Positions 41,343 to 45,180 of a stretch of 45,180 bases of DNA are shown here, in pieces. Every line of letters starts with the position of its first letter. Position 1 is the stretch's first letter. Made by a program: the position numbers and the translations under genes. The notes under the pieces are model-generated. The model saw nothing but the letters and a program-made list of their open reading frames with translations, was not told the DNA's origin and did no database searches. The DNA is from a virus: IMG/VR virus record IMGVR_UViG_3300046000_007614, positions 1-45,180 of that record. One strand, given 5' to 3'.

Positions 41343-41347
41343 TTAAT

Positions 41348-41773
41348 ATGGCAGTCATCGGCTTTAACAATCAGGCATTATCAGCATTTGGAGATAGCCC
41401 AGCTAACTTAAGCTGGTCTTTATCGAGTTCTGGTACATTTAAAACAGTAGAACTATTAACAGTAGGTACAGCAGGAACAACACCTGCACTTAGCTCAAAA
41501 CGAGTAAGAGGTATCGCGTTTAACACTCTACTCTCTTCTGCTGTATCACCCGCATCAGGTACAGGTTCATTCGCAACATTATCTGCATTCTCTGGTACTA
41601 CATTCAGAGTAGATCGTGCTTATAACGGTGGGACAATGGCTCTATTGTTTACTGACGAGTCTTCATCACTCTTTACCGTACTTACCGGGACAACACAACA
41701 ATCACTTACAGCAAATGGATTTGATACTTCATTCCCCGAAATCAAAAGACTCTGGCTCTTAGGTTATCGTTAA
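41348..41773 (+). CDS. Small virion-like protein
   Basis: 141-aa Ser/Thr/Ala-rich, beta-predicted protein from ATG 41348 (MAVIGFNNQAL). No domain recognised; composition and late promoter suggest a virion decoration or tail protein. It is followed by a strong terminator. Confidence 0.72.
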   Translation: MAVIGFNNQALSAFGDSPANLSWSLSSSGTFKTVELLTVGTAGTTPALSSKRVRGIAFNTLLSSAVSPASGTGSFATLSAFSGTTFRVDRAYNGGTMALLFTDESSSLFTVLTGTTQQSLTANGFDTSFPEIKRLWLLGYR

Positions 41774-41784
41774 TTTTTAATTCG

Positions 41785-41792
41785 TATAAATA
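41785..41792 (+). promoter_or_regulatory. TATAAATA just before the terminator
   Basis: Exact late consensus, but the predicted start would lie in the terminator stem and no plus-strand gene follows. Probably chance in AT-rich DNA. Confidence 0.25.
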
Positions 41793-41795
41793 TAA

Positions 41796-41827
41796 AAAAA
41801 GACCTAGTAGAAATACTAGGTCTTTTT
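41796..41827. terminator. Bidirectional intrinsic terminator
   Basis: A 14-base-pair stem (41796-41809 with 41814-41827) around GAAA, with A and T runs on the two sides, so it can stop transcripts from both directions. It separates plus-strand late genes from the minus-strand fibre unit, which ends at 41893. Confidence 0.9.
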
Positions 41828-41892
41828 AGTTTTAGATTAGCTCGGTCTAAACTATCAATCCGACTCTATCCTTCAACTGATTATTCATATGT

Positions 41893-42294
41893 TTATAATT
41901 CTTTAGCCAGCCTAAACAAATCATCAATTTCTTTAGAAGTTTTTCCTAATGCTGACCCCATTTGGATGACTAAAGGATGTTGTCTATCAATTGTTGTGGC
42001 ATAATTCCATTCAATTGATGCCGCCTTATTGGATGATAACATTGCTGTAATAGTGTCGGGGTCAATTCCAGACTGTAAAAGCCCTAATCTGAGTTGTCTT
42101 TGTGTTACAAAATTTTTAGAGTCATTTACGAAGAAATCATTTGCCAATATTTCGCTATTAAACCAATACCATCCATCTACTGGATACTCGTATGTGTCTT
42201 TCTCAGATGAAATTAATACATATCCATTACCCTCAATATAATTAGGAGCATATTGTATTTCGTTGTTTTGTTTTTTATAAAATCCTTGTGTCAT
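41893..42294 (-). CDS. Tail-fibre accessory/assembly-like protein
   Basis: 133-aa protein. The C-terminal VTQRQLRLGLLQSGIDPDTITAML, then AASIEWNYATTIDRQHPLVIQMGSALGKTSKEIDDLFRLAKEL resembles the domain found at the end of many tail-fibre accessory proteins (short helical module with 'EW.YATTI.R..PLV'). The N-terminus is short and has a Tyr-rich patch (YEYPVDGWYWF). Directly follows the fibre gene with a 4-base gap, in keeping with a chaperone or fibre-tip role. Confidence 0.7.
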   Translation of the reverse strand: MTQGFYKKQNNEIQYAPNYIEGNGYVLISSEKDTYEYPVDGWYWFNSEILANDFFVNDSKNFVTQRQLRLGLLQSGIDPDTITAMLSSNKAASIEWNYATTIDRQHPLVIQMGSALGKTSKEIDDLFRLAKEL

Positions 42295-42298
42295 AAAA

Positions 42299-44644
42299 TT
42301 ATCCCGTTACTGTCCAACCCTTTAATAAAGCTGTTCCTGTTTTTAATTGTCGAAAGGCTAAGGTACTTGAGGAAGTTCCTGCCATTGGTCTAGTCATAGT
42401 AACACTTGTGTTTGTGATGATTGATGCTACTTCTGTTCTGTATCTTAACTTTGCAGTCCCATTACCTGTTAATGGTAATACCGACCCACTAGGCGTTGCT
42501 GCCAACTGAAAACTATCTGCCAATATAGTTCCAGCAACATAATAAATTATGCTGTCCGTAATTCCAGTTGTTCCTAATATTAATGTAAATGCAACTTCGT
42601 CTCCGTCGCTTAATCCATGATTGGTTAAATAAACACGATCATCTGTACCATTTAAAGTTACTGATGTTATGGTAGTTAAAGGTGAATTAGTACCTGTGGC
42701 TTGCATACCAACCTCAATACCAGTTGTGCTAGCCATTGTTACAGTGGTGCTTTGTGCTGTGCTGGTTCCTGTTAATGATACTGGAGTTGGTGCTCCCCAG
42801 TTAGATGTTATTGTTATTGTTGGTGATGTTCCTGTATCAAGATTATCAAATATGGATTCTAGTTCTTCTTTGTTTAATTTACAACCAGAATAAGATATAG
42901 AAGCTGAAATATTACTGAATGATGCTCTTGTGAGAGACACACACCCTGAAAATATACTTGTAATAGTTGAACCAAAATTAGTCACTAATACTGTATTAAA
43001 AGCTGGAACCGTTATCAAAGATACGCAACTTAAGAACATGCCAGACATGCTGGTAACAGACGCTGTATTAAAAAGCGGGACTGATACCAAAGAGGAGCAA
43101 TTTGTGAACATGGTGAGCATAGTATTCACTAATGCTGTATTAAAAAGAGGAACCGTTACCAAAGAGGAACAACCATTGAACATGCTGCTCATATTGGTAA
43201 CAGACGCTGTATTAAAAAGCGGGACTGTTGTTAAAGAGGCACAACCGTTGAACATGGTAATCATAGTATTCACTAATGCTGTATTAAAAAGAGGAACCGT
43301 TACCAAAGAGCGACAACTATTGAACATGCTGCTCATGATAGTAACAGCTGCTGTATTAAAAAGCGGGACTGTTGTTAAAGAGGAGCAGCCATTGAACATA
43401 GCGTTCATAGTAGTAACAGCCGCTGTATTAAAAAAGGGAACCGCTACCAAAGAGGCACAACCACTGAACAAGGAGCTCATATTGGTGACAGACGCTGTAT
43501 TAAAAAGCGGAACTGATGTCAAAGAGGAGCAACTTAGGAACATACCGTTCATGATCACAAGAGACGCTGTATTAAAAAGTGGAACTGATGTCAAAGTGCC
43601 GCAATTTTGGAACATGATAGTCATGGTATAAATAGACGCTGTATTAAAAAGTGGAACTGATGTCAAAGAGGAGCAACTACCGAACATGGCACCCATATCG
43701 CCGACAGATCTCGTATTAAAAAGCGGAACTGATGTTAAAGAGGAACAAGTAAGGAACATGTTAGCCATGGTAGTAACAGCCGCTGTATTAAAAAGTGGAA
43801 CTGATGTCAAAGAGAAACAAGAGCTGAACATGCTAATCATGGTAGTAACAGCCGCTGTATTAAAAAGTGGAACTGTCACCAAAGAGGAACAACCACTGAA
43901 CATGTTAGCCATGGTAGTAACAGACGCTGTATTAAAAAGTGGAACTGTCACCAAAGAGGGACAATTACCGAACATGCTCGCCGTGCTAGTAATATTTCCG
44001 ATTATGCCGAATGATACGTTTGACAACTTTCCTAAATTGTTAAACAAACTTTGGTAAGTAGTCGCTCCTCCCATATTGATTCCAGAAAAATTGATCAATT
44101 CTTTACAAAAAACATTTGCAGCGGTGGCACTACCTATTGGCATACTTGTTAAATTTGGACAAGAAAGTATTATTTCTAAAATCGGAGAGCTATTTGGGAA
44201 TGTAGATCCAGTCTGTGCATACTTTTGATTGAAATCCACTGATGTTAAATTTTGTCCACTTTGTGGAGTAATTACAACAACAGCCATTTTATATCCACCA
44301 CTTGTAACGGTAGCATTTAAATCTGGATCAGCATAATCATATTCGTGTTGTGCCTTGATCCCAGTAGCAACATTTTCGGTATTACCATCTCCCCAATCAA
44401 CAGTATATGCTCCAGCTATTGTAAAAGCTAACAAATTAGAACCCTGTGGAAAAATCGGCATTAATAATGCTATTTTTTGCTCAGAACTTGTAATGGTTGG
44501 CATGGTCAACCAATCCGTAGGACGAATCCATCCTCCACTAGTTATTGGTTTTTTTATTAAATTTCTATCGTATCTATTCTTTTTAAAGAAAGAAGACTTA
44601 CGAGAGATCAATGGACCTACTTTATTACCATATCTAGCGCTCAT
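42299..44644 (-). CDS. Large tail-fibre/adhesin with DUF285 (BspA-like) repeats
   Basis: 781-aa protein. Residues 1-60 are basic and probably anchor the fibre; 75-95 include YTVDWGDGNTE, a PKD-like beta motif. From residue 224 there are about fourteen 24-residue repeats of the form MFxxCxSLxxVPLFNTAxVxxM, the pattern of DUF285/BspA-like leucine-rich surface repeats. From about 600 to the end, two beta domains (TITSNWGAP, TSVTLNGTDDRVYLTNHG) close the molecule. Such repeats stack into a curved solenoid used for binding; in this place a receptor-binding fibre is likely. No late promoter stands directly before its ATG. Confidence 0.86.
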   Translation of the reverse strand: MSARYGNKVGPLISRKSSFFKKNRYDRNLIKKPITSGGWIRPTDWLTMPTITSSEQKIALLMPIFPQGSNLLAFTIAGAYTVDWGDGNTENVATGIKAQHEYDYADPDLNATVTSGGYKMAVVVITPQSGQNLTSVDFNQKYAQTGSTFPNSSPILEIILSCPNLTSMPIGSATAANVFCKELINFSGINMGGATTYQSLFNNLGKLSNVSFGIIGNITSTASMFGNCPSLVTVPLFNTASVTTMANMFSGCSSLVTVPLFNTAAVTTMISMFSSCFSLTSVPLFNTAAVTTMANMFLTCSSLTSVPLFNTRSVGDMGAMFGSCSSLTSVPLFNTASIYTMTIMFQNCGTLTSVPLFNTASLVIMNGMFLSCSSLTSVPLFNTASVTNMSSLFSGCASLVAVPFFNTAAVTTMNAMFNGCSSLTTVPLFNTAAVTIMSSMFNSCRSLVTVPLFNTALVNTMITMFNGCASLTTVPLFNTASVTNMSSMFNGCSSLVTVPLFNTALVNTMLTMFTNCSSLVSVPLFNTASVTSMSGMFLSCVSLITVPAFNTVLVTNFGSTITSIFSGCVSLTRASFSNISASISYSGCKLNKEELESIFDNLDTGTSPTITITSNWGAPTPVSLTGTSTAQSTTVTMASTTGIEVGMQATGTNSPLTTITSVTLNGTDDRVYLTNHGLSDGDEVAFTLILGTTGITDSIIYYVAGTILADSFQLAATPSGSVLPLTGNGTAKLRYRTEVASIITNTSVTMTRPMAGTSSSTLAFRQLKTGTALLKGWTVTG
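42967..43975 (-). repeat. Array of about fourteen 72-base repeats coding the DUF285 units
   Basis: In-frame, imperfect 72-base repeats encode the 24-residue motif. Residues outside the scaffold vary (for example AVTTM, SIYTM, LVNTM), while C, L, VPLFNT and MF are fixed. The array can change by recombination. On the plus strand the same repeats leave long open frames that are shadows. Confidence 0.88.
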
Positions 44645-44647
44645 ATA

Positions 44648-45013
44648 TTAACTAATTCTATTCACATAACCAAATACATTAACTCCACTTAATGTTGGTG
44701 AATTTCCATATATTGAAAATCCAGTCGCACCATTACCTTTGGCGATAAGCCCTGGGCATACTAAAACACTGCCAGCATAAGCTTCTATAACTCCTTCAAA
44801 TAAAATATCTGTGGTAAAGTTTGTGCCGCCATATAATAGGTTAAACGTAACATCAGATGTCGTTGGGTTTGTTGCATACATCCAAACCTCATCTATAATA
44901 CCTGAACTTATCGGTGTAGTATGTATAGTGTTTGTATTAATGCCTGACGCGGAAATAGTAATTGATTTACCATTTATACTTTCTGATAGGAATTCTTTTG
45001 TGTAATTTGACAT
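44648..45013 (-). CDS. Small virion/fibre-associated protein
   Basis: 121-aa protein. The IIDEVWMYATNPTTSDVTFNLLYGG segment and VLVCPGLIAKGNG look like a small beta-sandwich protein found beside fibre genes in environmental phages. It ends 3 bases before the fibre start (44644) and follows the partial fibre gene by 13 bases, so all belong to one minus-strand fibre unit. Confidence 0.72.
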   Translation of the reverse strand: MSNYTKEFLSESINGKSITISASGINTNTIHTTPISSGIIDEVWMYATNPTTSDVTFNLLYGGTNFTTDILFEGVIEAYAGSVLVCPGLIAKGNGATGFSIYGNSPTLSGVNVFGYVNRIS

Positions 45014-45026
45014 ATTGTTTATTTTA

Positions 45027-45180
45027 TTAGATGAACATTGAAGTTTTGATTATTGAACTAGAGTCGTTAGTAGATGACTCTAAAATATTAACACCATTTA
45101 TAAAGTAATTACCCGTAACATTTAAATCGCCGTTCATGGTTCCACCGTTGGCAAACTGTTGAGCTACAGAGCCTCCACCT
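45027..45180 (-). CDS. Tail-fibre protein, C-terminal end (partial)
   Basis: Only the last 50 codons are inside the window; it continues beyond the right edge. The visible stretch includes GGGSVAQQFANGGTMNGDLN and TGNYFINGVNILESSTNDS, the G-x-L-N-V-T-G-N-Y-x-I-N-G-V pattern common in trimeric fibre shafts, and ends SMFI. Stop TAA at 45029-45027. Confidence 0.72.
   Translation of the reverse strand, partial: GGGSVAQQFANGGTMNGDLNVTGNYFINGVNILESSTNDSSSIIKTSMFI

Noticed and set aside
41294-41347. GTG start giving 18 extra residues to the small virion-like protein
   Set aside because: The extra codons cover the late promoter; ATG 41348 has the standard spacing.
42967-43975. Regular repeats that might suggest a CRISPR array
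   Set aside because: Repeats are adjacent, 72 bases long, in frame and coding, with no unique spacers between identical repeats.
42930-44057. Two long plus-strand open frames (233 and 123 aa)
   Set aside because: They are antisense to the DUF285 repeats; their own repetition just mirrors the 72-base repeats, and no promoter or start signal supports them.

Overview
This window is a piece of a large, AT-rich, tailed-phage genome of the T4 superfamily (contractile-tail myovirus). The evidence is a full set of recognisable T4 core proteins: recombination genes gp46, gp47, UvsW and UvsY, the late sigma factor gp55, and a head/neck block with gp15, gp20 portal, gp13, gp4, gp21 protease, a small core protein, gp22 scaffold and gp23 major capsid protein. 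The proteins are distant from T4 itself and gene order is rearranged, so this is a 'far' T4-like phage. The genome style and accessory genes resemble environmental or marine phages, but the host cannot be read from the window. Coding density is very high: no gene-free stretch exceeds 300 bases, and the longest gap (39410-39576) holds a strong terminator. I saw no tRNA, CRISPR array or insertion sequence.

Layout. 1-5418 (minus): a partial glycosyltransferase-like gene, then gp46, gp47, gp55, uvsW and uvsY, mostly with 4-base or longer overlaps. 5444-12165 (plus): a small basic protein, a GIY-YIG nuclease, an unknown gene, and seven genes whose products begin with short N-termini ending in (I/L)-x-E, resembling T4 capsid-targeting sequences cut by the gp21 protease. 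Four of these seven look like enzymes (nuclease-like, nucleotidyltransferase-ligase fusion, NMNAT-like, aspartic-protease-like). 12104-17865 (mixed strands): 7-deazaguanine pathway genes folE, queD and queE, with phoH, an HNH nuclease, a nucleoside-kinase-like P-loop protein, an eighth capsid-targeting-like gene (13410) and a conserved phage protein. 17837-18487 (minus): a fibre-like virion protein.

18542-26666 (plus): a ten-gene sugar cassette. It has five glycosyltransferases, a dTDP/CDP-glucose 4,6-dehydratase-like enzyme, an RfbH-type 3-dehydrase with its iron-sulfur cysteines, a split and shortened thiamine-diphosphate enzyme, and a reductase/epimerase. Together these could make and attach a branched 3,6-dideoxy sugar. 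26697-30442: small conserved genes including clamp-loader-like and GroES-like proteins, and an iron-sulfur DinG-type helicase. 30458-39409: tail/neck/head morphogenesis, interrupted by a homing-endonuclease-like gene. 39577-41272: an HNH nuclease plus DNA methyltransferase pair. 41348-41773: a small virion-like protein. 41893-45180 (minus): tail-fibre genes, including a fibre with about fourteen 24-residue DUF285/BspA-type repeats.

The strongest regulatory signal is a T4-type late promoter (TATAAATA or close variants) placed exactly five bases before the start codon of at least nine genes. By T4 rules the transcription start would then fall on or next to the A of ATG, which predicts leaderless late mRNAs. 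Several upstream stop codons are built into the promoter motif. The capsid gene gp23 is the exception: its promoter lies 80 bases upstream and gives a structured leader. The gp55 sigma factor that should read these promoters is encoded in the same window.
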